DNA of 64,000 nt from Phenylobacterium sp. (GTDB lineage: Bacteria; Pseudomonadota; Alphaproteobacteria; Caulobacterales; Caulobacteraceae). The notes below the pieces were generated by a model. That model was given only the letters and a program-made list of their open reading frames with translations, had not been told where the DNA came from and searched no databases. Of this stretch, positions 1-8,589 are shown in pieces. The DNA is taken from contig SSMU01000023.1 of the NCBI GenBank assembly GCA_004799545.1, positions 310,001 to 374,000 on the forward strand, read 5' to 3'. Made by a program: the position numbers and the translations under genes. How positions within the stretch are numbered: position 1 is the first letter of the stretch; each line of letters starts with the position of its first letter.

Positions 1-239
1 TGGAGGGCCTCAGCCGCGATCAGTTCGCCGCCGAGGTCTTCGTGACCAGCATCGCGCAGATCCAGGAGGGCGAGCCGGCGCCCCCGCTGATCGCCAAGGC
101 TGAGGACAAGGGCTGCAAATGCGCCCGCTGCTGGCGGGTGCTGCCCGAGGTCACCCCGCCCAAGATGCTCTGCCTGCGCTGCGATGACGCGGTCGCGGCC
201 TTCGACGCGACCCACAGGGAGGCCGACGTCCCGGCATGA
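1..239 (+). CDS. ileS: Isoleucyl-tRNA synthetase, C-terminal fragment
   Basis: Only the last ~78 codons lie in the window; the frame opens at base 3 and the gene continues upstream. The fragment ends with the C-terminal zinc-binding module of bacterial IleRS: a CxxCW motif (KCARCW) followed about 15 residues later by a CLRC pair. The enzyme charges tRNA-Ile with isoleucine in the cytoplasm. The stop codon overlaps the lspA start as ATGA, so the two are translationally coupled; ileS-lspA is a common order in proteobacteria. The identification rests on the zinc module plus the neighbour. Confidence 0.9.
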   Translation, partial: EGLSRDQFAAEVFVTSIAQIQEGEPAPPLIAKAEDKGCKCARCWRVLPEVTPPKMLCLRCDDAVAAFDATHREADVPA

Positions 240-721
240 ACCAAGTGAGCAAGTACGGCTGGAGCGCCTATGGCCTGGCCGCAGCGATCATCCTCCTCGA
301 TCAGGTCACCAAATACTGGGTGGTCAGTGTCCTGCGGCTGGAGGAGGTGGGCACCGTGCCGGTGGCCGGTCCCCTGCACCTCACCTGGGTGATGAACCCC
401 GGGGTCAGCTTCGGTTTCCTCAGGGCCAACCACGACATCGCCCGCTGGGGGCTGGTGGCCTTCTCGCTGATCGTGGCGGTGATGATCGTCTATTGGGCCA
501 GGCGGTCGCACCGGCCGCTGCAGGCGCTGGGCTACGGCCTGATCGCCGGCGGCGCGGTGGGCAACGCCATCGACCGCGCCCGGCTGGGCTTCGTGGTCGA
601 CTTCATCGACGTGCAGCGCCTGGGCTTCTTCCCCTGGGTGTTCAACGTGGCCGACAGCGCCATCACCGTGGGCGTCATCGCCCTGCTGCTCGACAGCCTG
701 CGGCGAGAACACGCCGTCTAG
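236..721 (+). CDS. lspA: Lipoprotein signal peptidase (signal peptidase II)
   Basis: 161 aa, the usual length for the family. Integral inner-membrane aspartyl protease that removes the signal peptide from lipid-modified prolipoproteins. Four hydrophobic stretches are visible, with the family motif DQVTK near residue 22, N(P)GVSFGF near 55, and the two catalytic aspartates in VVDFID (Asp122) and NVADSAI (Asp140). It overlaps ileS by 4 bp (ATGA). The next gene encodes a lipoprotein, one of its likely substrates. Confidence 0.97.
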   Translation: MNQVSKYGWSAYGLAAAIILLDQVTKYWVVSVLRLEEVGTVPVAGPLHLTWVMNPGVSFGFLRANHDIARWGLVAFSLIVAVMIVYWARRSHRPLQALGYGLIAGGAVGNAIDRARLGFVVDFIDVQRLGFFPWVFNVADSAITVGVIALLLDSLRREHAV

Positions 722-797
722 CCCCGTTGGCGTTGGAGACGGGATGGGTTATCCAACTATCCGCGGTCGGGGGCGGCCCTAGGAGTTCTTAAGGTTC

Positions 798-1352
798 ATG
801 AGCGTCAGCAAAGTGATCGCGGCGTCCGCGTTGCTCGCGGGCATCGGCCTGGCGGGTTGCCAGTCGACCCAGCAAGCGCTCGGGATGACCAAGGTGACCC
901 CCGACGAATTCCGCGTCGTCACCAAGGCGCCCCTGGTGGTGCCGCCCGACTACGCCCTGCGTCCGCCGGCGCCCGGCAAGCCGCGTCCGCAGGAGCTGCA
1001 GCCGGAAAGCGCCGCGCGCCTGGCCCTGCTGGGCCAGCGTGAGGGCGAGGCCCGCTCCGACGGCGAGAAGATGCTGGTCGCCAAGGCCGGCGGCGAGAAG
1101 GCCGATCCCTTGATCCGCTATGTGGTCGACGACGAGTTCGGCGACGTGGCGCACAAGGAGAAGAGCTTCGCCGACCGCGTGATGTTCTGGCGCGCCGCCA
1201 AGGCCCCCAATGACGCCGCCGCCAGCGGCGCCGACACCGCGGCCCCCGTCGACGCGGCCTCCGAGGCCGACCGCATCGCCAAGCTCACCGGCGGCAAGGA
1301 CATCATCATCTCCCGCGAAGGCCCGCGGAAGATCAAGCTGCCGGGGCTCTAG
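798..1352 (+). CDS. DUF3035 lipoprotein, BamF-type
   Basis: 184 aa with a lipoprotein signal peptide: hydrophobic stretch then the lipobox LAGC, with Cys21 as the predicted lipidated residue. The mature N-terminus carries the segment TPDEFRVVTKAPLVVPPDY followed by a Pro-rich LRPP stretch, typical of the alphaproteobacterial DUF3035 family. That family includes BamF, an accessory lipoprotein of the outer-membrane beta-barrel assembly complex. The C-terminal half is charged and Ala-rich with no recognised fold. The ATG has an AAGG sequence a few bases upstream. Assignment to BAM is family knowledge, not shown by the sequence itself. Confidence 0.75.
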   Translation: MSVSKVIAASALLAGIGLAGCQSTQQALGMTKVTPDEFRVVTKAPLVVPPDYALRPPAPGKPRPQELQPESAARLALLGQREGEARSDGEKMLVAKAGGEKADPLIRYVVDDEFGDVAHKEKSFADRVMFWRAAKAPNDAAASGADTAAPVDAASEADRIAKLTGGKDIIISREGPRKIKLPGL

Positions 1353-1354
1353 GC

Positions 1355-2338
1355 CTACTCTTCCCCCGGCGTCTTCACCGTGAAGCCCTGGCTGCGCAGG
1401 CGGTCGAGGACGCCGCCCTGGCTGAGCAGGGGCCGCAGCTGCACCACGGCGATGGCGTGGCCCGGCCGCTTCAGGGCCTGTTCGATCTCCGCCACCTCGT
1501 CGGCCTTGGCGCGGCCGTCGAAGGCCGCCGCGCCGGGCACCAGGGCGATGCAGCGCTCGTAGGTGCGCTCGTTCTCCAGGGCCCCGGCCGTATCGCCGTC
1601 GGCCCAGGCCTTGGCGGCGGCCAGCGTCCCGCCGGGCCCCGCCCGCACCTGGCCCATCACCTCCTCCAGGCAGCCGCGCCCGGCCTCTGGCGGGGTGCGC
1701 AGCACCGCCCCCAGCTGCGGAGCGATGTCGTAGCTCTTCTGCCAGATCGGCACGTGCGCCTGCTGGGTCAGGCCCTTGATCAGCTTCATCGGGTCGGTGT
1801 TGGTGAGCCCGGTCCGGTCGCGATAGTCGGTGATCAGCAGCAGGGCCGCGGCCAGCGGGTTCTTCGTCCCATAGCGCCTGGCCGGCTGGCCCAGGCGTGT
1901 GCGGGCGTCGACAAAGCGGGCCTTGGCCGGTCCGTCCAGGGTCTCCTCGAACGGCGTCGAGGACTTCAGCCGCAGGTAGTTCCAGGCCGCGCCCAGGGAG
2001 CTCGAGACCCGCACGCGGATGTCCTGGTAGGGCAGGATCACCTCGCTGGCCCCCTTCAGCCGGCGCTCGAAGACCCCGCGGTCCCACTGCATGTGGCGCG
2101 GCGCGATCGAGGGCACGCCGAGGACGTAGACGGTGGAGGCGCCATTGGTCACCGTCCACCAGGCCGGGCCCTTCTCGCGGGCCACCACCACCAGCTCCTC
2201 AACGATCACCGCGTCCGGATCGTTGGGATCGACCCGCGCCGGGGTGATCGGGACCTGCGCCAGGGTGGGTGTGGCCAGCGCAGCCGCGAACGCCAGGAGG
2301 CCGAAAGCCGATTTGCCGAGACGATGTCGCACGCTCAT
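1355..2338 (-). CDS. TraB/GumN family protein, exported
   Basis: 327 aa. An N-terminal signal peptide (hydrophobic to about residue 27, cut near TLAQ) is followed by the start of the TraB/GumN (Tiki-like) domain: a WWTVTNGASTVYVLG strand, then PRHMQWD, and at the C-terminus the closing LLSQGGVLDRLRSQGFTV. Family members are proposed metalloproteases. Here the usual GxxH metal motif after the first strand reads GVPS, so a key His is missing and the protein may be inactive or differently liganded. The start has GGAG 5 nt upstream. It is divergent from mutL, with 48 bp between the starts. Confidence 0.75.
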   Translation of the reverse strand: MSVRHRLGKSAFGLLAFAAALATPTLAQVPITPARVDPNDPDAVIVEELVVVAREKGPAWWTVTNGASTVYVLGVPSIAPRHMQWDRGVFERRLKGASEVILPYQDIRVRVSSSLGAAWNYLRLKSSTPFEETLDGPAKARFVDARTRLGQPARRYGTKNPLAAALLLITDYRDRTGLTNTDPMKLIKGLTQQAHVPIWQKSYDIAPQLGAVLRTPPEAGRGCLEEVMGQVRAGPGGTLAAAKAWADGDTAGALENERTYERCIALVPGAAAFDGRAKADEVAEIEQALKRPGHAIAVVQLRPLLSQGGVLDRLRSQGFTVKTPGEE

Positions 2339-2386
2339 CCGCGCTCCGGAATCGGCTTATAAGGGCCGATCATCCAAGGCCTTTTC

Positions 2387-4234
2387 ATGCCCATCCGTCG
2401 CCTGCCGCCCGAGCTCATCAACCGCATCGCCGCCGGCGAGGTGGTGGAACGGCCGGCGAGCGCGGTCAAGGAGCTGGTGGAGAACGCCCTCGACGCCGGC
2501 GCGTCTGCGGTCGAGGTGCAGGCCGATGGTGGTGGCCTGACCCGCATCCTGGTGGCCGACGACGGGGCCGGCATCCCGCCGGACGAGCTGCCGCTGGCCG
2601 TCGAGCGCCACGCCACCTCCAAGCTGAAGCCCGGCGACGACGGCGACTACGACCTCTTACGCATCGCCACCCTCGGCTTCCGCGGCGAGGCCCTGCCGTC
2701 GATCGGCTCGGTGGCCCGCCTGTCGATCGCCAGCCGCGCGACAGGCGCCGCCGACGCCCACGCCATCTTCGTCGACGCCGGTGCGGTCGGCGCCGTCTCG
2801 CCCGCCGCCTTCCCCGGCCCGCACGGGGCCCGCGTCGAGGTCCGCGACCTGTTCTACGCCACCCCGGCGCGGCTCAAGTTTATGAAGTCCGAGCGGAGCG
2901 AAGCCCTGGCCATCGGCGAGGAGCTGAAGCGCCAGGCCATGGCCCACGAGGCGGTGAGCTTCACCCTCGACCTCGACGGCCGCCGCACCCTGCGCCTGCC
3001 GGCCGAGCGGCCAGGCCCGGAAGGCCGCCTCGCCCGGCTCTCCGCCGTCATGGGCCGCGAGTTCTCCGACAATGCGCTGGAGCTCGACCAGGAGCGCGAG
3101 GGCATCCGGCTCACCGGCTTCGCGGGCCTGCCGACCTACAACCGCGGCAACGCCGCCCACCAGTACCTGTTCGTCAACGGCCGGCCGGTGCGCGACAGGT
3201 TGCTGCAAGGGGCGCTCAGGGCCTCCTACGCCGACTTCCTGGCCCGCGACCGCCATCCGCTGGCGGCCCTCTATGTCGACCTGGACGCCGGCCTGGTCGA
3301 CGTCAACGTCCACCCGGCCAAGGCCGAGGTGCGGTTCCGCGATCCCGGCCTGGTGCGCGGCCTGATCATCGGGGCGCTGCGCCATGCCCTGGCCGCCGCC
3401 GGCCACCGCGCCTCGACCACCACCGCCGGCGCCGCGCTCGGCGGCTTCCGTCCCGGCGGCGGCTGGACCCCGCCGCCCTCGGCGCAGGGCTTTTCCGCCT
3501 GGCGGGCCGGCGGTTGGAATCCCGGTGCGGCTGCCGCCGCCGCCATCCTGCCCGGCCTCGCCGAGGTCTCCGCCCGCGCCGAGGTGGCCTGGGACCCGCC
3601 GCAGCCGGGGATGGGCGAGCAGCCCGGCCCCGCCGAGATCGTCGATCCCCTGGACTTCCCGCTCGGCGCCGCCCGCGCCCAGGTGCACGAGACCTATATC
3701 GTCGCCCAGACCCGCGACGGGGTGGTGATCGTCGACCAGCACGCCGCCCACGAGCGCCTGGTCTATGAGCGGATGAAGGCCGAGATGTCGAACGGCGGCG
3801 TCGCCCGTCAGGCCCTGCTGCTGCCCGAGGTGGTCGAACTCGATCCCGCCGAGGCCGAGCGGGTCGCCGGCCGCGCCGAGGAGCTGGCCGCGCTTGGCCT
3901 GCTGATCGAGCCGTTCGGCCCGGGCGCCGTCCTGGTCCGCGAGGTCCCCGCCCTGCTCGGCGAGACCGACGCCGCCGCCCTGGTCCGCGACATCGCCGAC
4001 GACCTCGCCGAGAACGGCCAGGCCCTGGCGCTCAAGGAACGGCTGGAAGAGGTCTGCTCGACCATGGCCTGCCACGGCTCGGTGCGCGCCGGCCGGAGGC
4101 TGACCGCGCCGGAGATGAACGCCCTGCTCCGCCAGATGGAGGCGACGCCCCACTCCGGCCAGTGCAACCACGGCCGCCCCACCTACGTCGAGCTCAAGCT
4201 CGCCGACATCGAGCGCCTGTTCGGTCGGCGGTAG
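2387..4234 (+). CDS. mutL: DNA mismatch repair protein MutL
   Basis: 615 aa. The N-terminal GHKL ATPase has the canonical motifs: [14 protein letters not shown] with the catalytic Glu, then [21 protein letters not shown] and [11 protein letters not shown] Pro/Ala/Gly-rich linker (about residues 345-425) joins it to the C-terminal dimerisation domain. That domain carries [12 protein letters not shown], matching the endonuclease motif DQHA(x)2E(x)4E at residue 450, plus ACHGS and CNHGRP. So this MutL is the nicking type found in bacteria without MutH. MutL couples MutS mismatch recognition to strand incision and repair. Confidence 0.97.
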   Translation: MPIRRLPPELINRIAAGEVVERPASAVKELVENALDAGASAVEVQADGGGLTRILVADDGAGIPPDELPLAVERHATSKLKPGDDGDYDLLRIATLGFRGEALPSIGSVARLSIASRATGAADAHAIFVDAGAVGAVSPAAFPGPHGARVEVRDLFYATPARLKFMKSERSEALAIGEELKRQAMAHEAVSFTLDLDGRRTLRLPAERPGPEGRLARLSAVMGREFSDNALELDQEREGIRLTGFAGLPTYNRGNAAHQYLFVNGRPVRDRLLQGALRASYADFLARDRHPLAALYVDLDAGLVDVNVHPAKAEVRFRDPGLVRGLIIGALRHALAAAGHRASTTTAGAALGGFRPGGGWTPPPSAQGFSAWRAGGWNPGAAAAAAILPGLAEVSARAEVAWDPPQPGMGEQPGPAEIVDPLDFPLGAARAQVHETYIVAQTRDGVVIVDQHAAHERLVYERMKAEMSNGGVARQALLLPEVVELDPAEAERVAGRAEELAALGLLIEPFGPGAVLVREVPALLGETDAAALVRDIADDLAENGQALALKERLEEVCSTMACHGSVRAGRRLTAPEMNALLRQMEATPHSGQCNHGRPTYVELKLADIERLFGRR

Positions 4235-4287
4235 ACGCTTCAGCCGGCCCTGAAGCAATCCAGGTCGCCACCCGCTACACTCTCCCC

Positions 4288-4989
4288 ATGGACGCCAATA
4301 TCGCGATCCCCGCCGCCCTGATCGGCGATCCGGCCCGCGCCGCCATGCTGCAGGCGCTGATGGACGGCCGCGCCCTGCCGGCCACCGCGCTGGCCTGCGC
4401 CGCCGGCCTCACCCCGCAGGCGGCCAGCAACCACCTGGGCAGGCTCACCGACGGCGGCCTGTTGGCCGTCACCCGCCAGGGCCGCCACCGCTACTACCGG
4501 ATCGCCGACCCGCGGGTGGGCGAGGCGCTGGAGGCCCTGTCGCGGCTGGCGCCCATGCCCCGGCCGCTCGATCCGCCGCTGTCGCCCAAGGCCCGGCGGC
4601 TGCGCGAGGCCCGCACCTGCTACGACCACCTGGCTGGCCGCCTGGGCGTCGCCCTGGCCGACGCCTTCGAGCGCCAGGGGCTGTTCGAGGCCGACGGCCC
4701 GGACCGCTACCGGCTGACCGACATCGGCCACGCCCGGCTGGCCGCGCTCGGCGTCGACCTGACCGGCCTGAAACCCAATCCGCGCGGCCGCCTGCGGCCC
4801 TGCATCGACTGGACGGAGCGGCGCCGCCACCTCGCGGGCCCCATCGCCGCCCGGCTGCTCGCCCGGCTGTTCGACCTCGGCTGGATCGCCCGCGGGGCCG
4901 AGGGCCGTTCGGCCGTGCTCACCCCGGCCGGCGCCAAGGGCCTGCGCGACGCCTTCGGCCTGGAGCTGGAGCCGGCGGCGGCCGCCTAG
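4288..4989 (+). CDS. ArsR-like winged-helix transcriptional regulator
   Basis: 233 aa. The N-terminus (residues about 8-80) is an ArsR-type winged helix: IGDPARAAMLQALMDGRALPA, a recognition helix around PQAASNHLGRL, and a wing ending in RQGRHRYYRIADPRV. The remaining ~140 residues hold a second helical domain rich in Arg and Leu, seen in a subset of ArsR-like regulators of about this length; no metal-binding Cys cluster is present. I chose the ATG at 4288 because homology begins right after it. It follows mutL by 53 bp on the same strand. The ligand and target genes are unknown. Confidence 0.8.
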   Translation: MDANIAIPAALIGDPARAAMLQALMDGRALPATALACAAGLTPQAASNHLGRLTDGGLLAVTRQGRHRYYRIADPRVGEALEALSRLAPMPRPLDPPLSPKARRLREARTCYDHLAGRLGVALADAFERQGLFEADGPDRYRLTDIGHARLAALGVDLTGLKPNPRGRLRPCIDWTERRRHLAGPIAARLLARLFDLGWIARGAEGRSAVLTPAGAKGLRDAFGLELEPAAAA

Positions 4990-5001
4990 GCCAACTCGCG
5001 G

Positions 5002-5038
5002 CCCTCTCCCCTCTACGCATCGCGTGGGGAAGGGGAGA
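5002..5038. repeat. Palindromic CTCTCCCC/GGGGAGAG-type dispersed repeat
   Basis: An inverted repeat with outer arms CCCTCTCCCC and GGGGAAGGGGAG around a short CGCATCGCG core. It is of the type scattered through Caulobacteraceae genomes; similar hairpins occur at 34777, 60538 and 62617. It lies between two convergent genes and supplies the stop codon and last residues of rsmD. Confidence 0.65.
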
Positions 5039-5606
5039 ACTTCAGGAAATGCACCACGGCCGCGCCGTACCGCCGCTCGTCCAGCCGATCATATCCTTCA
5101 ACGTTGAACGACTCCTCCTCCGCCCCGCGCTCGAGCACGACGATCGCCCCCGGCGCCAGCCAGCCGCCCTCGCCCAGCTTGGCGATCGCCACCTCGCCCA
5201 GCCCCTTGCCGTAGGGGGGGTCGAGGAAGGCCAGGTCGAAGGCCGGGCCGTCGGCGCCGGGGCGGACGCCCAGCTGGGTGGCGTCGCGGCGATGCACCCG
5301 CGTGCGGCCGAACAGGCCCCCACTTGGACTTAGGCCGTCGATGTTCTGGCGGATCGCCCCACGCGCCGCCTCGTCGGTCTCCACGAACAGGCAGAAGGTC
5401 GCCCCGCGCGACAGGGCCTCGAACCCCAGGGCGCCGGAACCCGCGAACAGGTCGATCACCCTTTGCCCGCGCAGCCCCGTCGACCAGGGGGCATGCTCCA
5501 GGATGTTGAACACCGCCTGCCGCGCGCGGTCGGAAGTGGGCCGCGTGGCCTGGCCGGCCGGCGCGACGAGCGTCTTGCCGCGGAACTCCCCTGAGACGAT
5601 GCGCAA
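5013..5606 (-). CDS. rsmD: 16S rRNA (guanine-966-N2)-methyltransferase
   Basis: 197 aa from a TTG start at 5606. The conserved family N-terminus (LRIVSGEFRGKTL) starts exactly there, with GAAGAGGG 8 nt upstream; a longer reading upstream has no homology. SAM-binding motif VIDLFAGSGALGFEALSRGA and catalytic LDPPYGKG are present. It modifies G966 of 16S rRNA in the small subunit. The last residues (SPSPRDA) are encoded by a palindromic repeat, so the native C-terminus has been replaced or extended. In related bacteria rsmD usually sits next to rluB; here a crotonase gene on the opposite strand separates them. Confidence 0.93.
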   Translation of the reverse strand: MRIVSGEFRGKTLVAPAGQATRPTSDRARQAVFNILEHAPWSTGLRGQRVIDLFAGSGALGFEALSRGATFCLFVETDEAARGAIRQNIDGLSPSGGLFGRTRVHRRDATQLGVRPGADGPAFDLAFLDPPYGKGLGEVAIAKLGEGGWLAPGAIVVLERGAEEESFNVEGYDRLDERRYGAAVVHFLKFSPSPRDA

Positions 5607-5694
5607 ACGGCCGGCCCTCTTCAAATCCGGCCGCGAGCTTGCCGCGCCGGGCCTCGCGTTCCAAGCTCTCGCGAAACTTGGGGAGGAGACCGCG

Positions 5695-6492
5695 ATGAGC
5701 TTCGTGACCGTCGAGCGGCGTGGCGGGGCCGCGGTCGTCACCTACGCCAACCCGCCCATCGGCACCATGACCGCGGCCGGGGCCCAGGAGATGCTGGACA
5801 AGGTCCGGCCGCTGGCCGCCGATCCGGCGGTGCGTTCGATCCTCCTCACCGGCGGCGTGCCGGGCATCTTCGTGCGCCACTACGACGTCGGCGAGCTCTC
5901 CACCGCCAGCGACGCGACCGAGGGCGCGCCGGCCCCGCCGCCGCCACCGCCGGGCGCCCGGCCGGAGCAAGGCTTCCTGGCCCTGGTCGACCTCTTGGCC
6001 GAGGCGCCGAAACCGGTGGTGGCGGCGATCAACGGCCTGTGCATGGGCGGCGGCTTCGAGATGAGCCTGGCCTGCGACCTGCGCATCGCGGCGCGCGACG
6101 GCGTCCAGATCGGCCTGCCGGAGACCCGTGTCGGCATCTTCCCCGGCGGCGGCGGCACCCAGCGCCTGCCGCGGGTGGTGGGGGAATCCAAGGCCCTGGA
6201 GATCATCCTGCGCGGCCTGGTGGTCGAGGCCGAGGAGGCCCTGCGGATCGGCCTGGTGCACGAGCTGGCCGACGACCCGCTGGCCCGCGCCCTGGAGATG
6301 GCGGCCGAATGGGATCAGCGCGGGGCGGAAGGCATCGCCTTCGCCAAGCGGCTCACCCGCGCCGCCCTTTCCCGCCCCCTGGACGAGGGCTTGGCCGATG
6401 AGCGCCGGAGCTTTGCGCAGGTGATGCGGACCGCGTCCGCCCGCGAGGGCCTGCGCTCGGCCCGCCCGCCCGCGGAGATCCAGAAGGTTTAG
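5695..6492 (+). CDS. Enoyl-CoA hydratase/isomerase (crotonase) family protein
   Basis: 265 aa from the ATG at 5695, which has GGGAGGAG 6 nt upstream. Crotonase fold with the oxyanion-hole segment NGLCMGGGFEMSLACD and the second active-site region LPETRVGIFPGGGGTQRLPR, where the Glu corresponds to a catalytic carboxylate. It probably hydrates or isomerises an acyl-CoA; the exact substrate cannot be read. An unusual Pro-rich loop (a run of six prolines near residue 83) is inserted before the oxyanion hole. Its 3' end overlaps rluB by 140 bp on the other strand. Confidence 0.85.
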   Translation: MSFVTVERRGGAAVVTYANPPIGTMTAAGAQEMLDKVRPLAADPAVRSILLTGGVPGIFVRHYDVGELSTASDATEGAPAPPPPPPGARPEQGFLALVDLLAEAPKPVVAAINGLCMGGGFEMSLACDLRIAARDGVQIGLPETRVGIFPGGGGTQRLPRVVGESKALEIILRGLVVEAEEALRIGLVHELADDPLARALEMAAEWDQRGAEGIAFAKRLTRAALSRPLDEGLADERRSFAQVMRTASAREGLRSARPPAEIQKV

Positions 6493-7612
6493 GTCCAAAA
6501 GGCTTAGGACCGGACGGCTTGGGGCGAGACGGCTTCGCGCCCGCAGCCTTGGGCCCGGCGGGCTTCGCGCCGGCCGCCTTGATCGACGGCTTGATCTTCG
6601 GCGTCGCCCAGCCGGCCTTGTAGGTCTTCTTCTGCGGCGTCTCGGAAGGGGCGGCGGCGCGGCGCGGATTGGCGTCGGCCCGGCCCCAAGCCTTGCGGGC
6701 GCCGTGCGAGGCGGGCTCCTCCGCAGCCGCCGGCTCGGCGACCCGACGGCGCGCGGTGGGGGCCGGGGCCTTCCATTGCGCGCGGTCGCCCTTCGGCAGG
6801 TTCGCCGGCTCCACGTGGCCGGCCAGCTGCTCGCGGATCACCCGCGGCCCCACCTCCTCCACCTCGCCGACCCCCAGCGTGCCCAGCGCGAAGGGTCCGT
6901 AGGCCAGGCGGATCAGGCGGTTCACGGTCACGCCGAGGGCCTCCAGCACCCGGCGGACCTCGCGGTTCTTGCCCTCGGTCAGGGTGACGGTGATCCACAG
7001 GTTGGCGCCCTGCGGCCCCTCCTTGGCCTTGTCCAGGGTCGCCTCGATCGGCCCGTAGCGCACGCCCTCGACGGTGATCCCGCGCTGCAGGGTGTCGAGC
7101 TTCGCCTGGGTGATCCGGCCGCGCGCCCGGGCCCGGTAGCGGCGGACCAGGGCAGTCTCCGGCAGTTCCAGGGCGCGGGCCAGGCCGCCGTCGTTGGTGA
7201 GCAGCAGCAGGCCCTCGGAATTGAGGTCGAGGCGGCCGATCGAGATCAGCCGCGGCAGGGTCTTGGGCAGGGCCTCGAACACCGTCGGGCGGCCTTGCGG
7301 GTCCTTGTGGGTGGTCACCAGGCCCACCGGCTTGTGGTAGCGGAACACCCGCACCGGCTCCGGCTCGTTGACCACCTGGCCGTCAACGGTCAGCACGTCG
7401 CCCGGCTCGACCTTGATCGCCGGCGTGGTCAGCAGCTTGCCGTTCAGCGCCACCCGGCCGGCTTCGATCAGCCGCTCCACCTCGCGGCGGGAGGCGACGC
7501 CGGCCCGGGCCAGGGCCTTGGCCACCCGCTCGCCGCCCGGCTCCAGGCCGGAATCGGCCGCGTGGGCTTGACCGGCGCGGGCCGGCTGGGTTCGGTGCGG
7601 ATCGTGGACCAT
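6353..7612 (-). CDS. rluB: 23S rRNA pseudouridine synthase, RluB/RsuA family
   Basis: 419 aa. Residues about 25-80 form an S4 RNA-binding domain (GVASRREVERLIEAGRVALNGK), followed by the RsuA-family catalytic domain with the active-site Asp in GRLDLNSEGLLLL. The C-terminal ~150 residues are a low-complexity basic tail of repeated KPSGPKP-like units ending GGGKGRRG, as often seen in alphaproteobacterial RluB. It isomerises a uridine in 23S rRNA helix 80/93. The ATG at 7612 lies a few bases from the divergent tadA start. The tail runs 140 bp into the crotonase gene on the opposite strand. Confidence 0.9.
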   Translation of the reverse strand: MVHDPHRTQPARAGQAHAADSGLEPGGERVAKALARAGVASRREVERLIEAGRVALNGKLLTTPAIKVEPGDVLTVDGQVVNEPEPVRVFRYHKPVGLVTTHKDPQGRPTVFEALPKTLPRLISIGRLDLNSEGLLLLTNDGGLARALELPETALVRRYRARARGRITQAKLDTLQRGITVEGVRYGPIEATLDKAKEGPQGANLWITVTLTEGKNREVRRVLEALGVTVNRLIRLAYGPFALGTLGVGEVEEVGPRVIREQLAGHVEPANLPKGDRAQWKAPAPTARRRVAEPAAAEEPASHGARKAWGRADANPRRAAAPSETPQKKTYKAGWATPKIKPSIKAAGAKPAGPKAAGAKPSRPKPSGPKPFGPKPSGSPRAGGPSAGPRGRTRSASPAQSSGAHRPSPRPGGGKGRRG

Positions 7613-7624
7613 GATCTTCGGACA

Positions 7625-8077
7625 ATGCGCATCGCCCTCGATGCGGCGCAAGCCGCGGCCGCCGCCGGCGAGACGCCGGTGGGCGCCGCCATAATCGATC
7701 CCGCGTCGGGCGAGGTGATCTCGGTCGGCGCCAACGGCCCGATCGGCGCCCACGACCCCACCGCCCACGCCGAGGTCGTGGCGCTCCGCGAAGCCGCGCG
7801 GAAGCTCGGCAACTACCGCCTCACCGGCCTCACCCTGGTGGTCACCCTGGAGCCCTGCGCCATGTGCGCCGGGGCGATCAGCCACGCCCGCATCGGCCGG
7901 CTGGTGTTCGGCGCCGAGGACCCCAAGGGCGGCGCGGTGGTCAGCGGCCCGCGGTTCTTCGACCAGCCCACCTGCCACTGGCGGCCACAGGTCGAGGGCG
8001 GCGTGCTGGCCGGGGAAAGCTCGGCTATGCTGAAGGCCTTCTTCCGCGAGCGACGGAACAGGGGGGAGCGCGAATGA
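7625..8077 (+). CDS. tadA: tRNA adenosine(34) deaminase
   Basis: 150 aa. Cytidine-deaminase fold with the zinc and proton-shuttle motif HAE (His48, Glu50) and the zinc-binding PCAMC loop near residue 78. It converts A34 to inosine in tRNA-Arg(ACG). The ATG at 7625 is annotated; an in-frame GTG at 7604 would add seven residues, resembles the usual N-terminus of the family, and would overlap the rluB start on the other strand. The stop overlaps the next gene as ATGA. Confidence 0.93.
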   Translation: MRIALDAAQAAAAAGETPVGAAIIDPASGEVISVGANGPIGAHDPTAHAEVVALREAARKLGNYRLTGLTLVVTLEPCAMCAGAISHARIGRLVFGAEDPKGGAVVSGPRFFDQPTCHWRPQVEGGVLAGESSAMLKAFFRERRNRGERE

Positions 8078-8517
8078 TCCTGGCGATACTGGCGGCTGCG
8101 ACGGTCTCGACTGCGCCGGCCGACGTCTCGAATCTGGGTTGGATGGCCGGCGCCTGGAGCGAGACCAAGCACGGCGTCACCGTGCGCGAGACCTGGCTCG
8201 CCCCGCTCGGCGGCGGCATGGCGGGCGCGGCCCAGACCAACCGGCCCGGCCGGCCGCCGACCTACGAGTTCTCCAGCATCAGCACCGACGCCGCGGGTGT
8301 GGTGAGCTTCAACCCCTTCATGCGCGACAAGCCGCCGACGCCCTTCGCCCTCTTGCCCGGGCCGGACGGCCAGGCGGTGTTCCAGCGGCCGGGGGACGAC
8401 TTCCCTCAGCGGGTGATCTACCGCCGCTGCGGCGCCGATCTCTGCGCGCGGATCGAGGGCCAGGTGAACGGCCAGCTCAAGGGCCAGGACTGGCGCTACC
8501 ACCGCGTCCGGCCCTGA
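8074..8517 (+). CDS. DUF6265-type secreted protein
   Basis: 147 aa, preceded by a strong GGGGGGAG ribosome-binding site and overlapping tadA by 4 bp (ATGA), hence likely co-translated. A short signal peptide (MILAILAAATVSTAPA) is followed by LGWMAGAWSE, a start typical of DUF6265 lipocalin-like beta-barrel domains, and FSSISTDAAGVVSF further on. The function is unknown. The C-terminus has two Cys (RRCGADLC) that could form a disulfide. Confidence 0.65.
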   Translation: MILAILAAATVSTAPADVSNLGWMAGAWSETKHGVTVRETWLAPLGGGMAGAAQTNRPGRPPTYEFSSISTDAAGVVSFNPFMRDKPPTPFALLPGPDGQAVFQRPGDDFPQRVIYRRCGADLCARIEGQVNGQLKGQDWRYHRVRP

Positions 8518-8589
8518 AGCCCTTGCCATCCGCCGATCCGCGGCGGGAAGATGCCGCCCATAAGCCTTGAAGAGCATTGGGAGGTCGCG

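Noticed and set aside
2657..4258. Open frame of 533 codons antisense to mutL
   Set aside because: Same composition artefact; mutL on the other strand carries all family motifs.
5935..5960. Poly-proline tract in the crotonase as a frameshift or assembly error
   Set aside because: The frame stays consistent with family motifs on both sides, so it is a real insertion loop.
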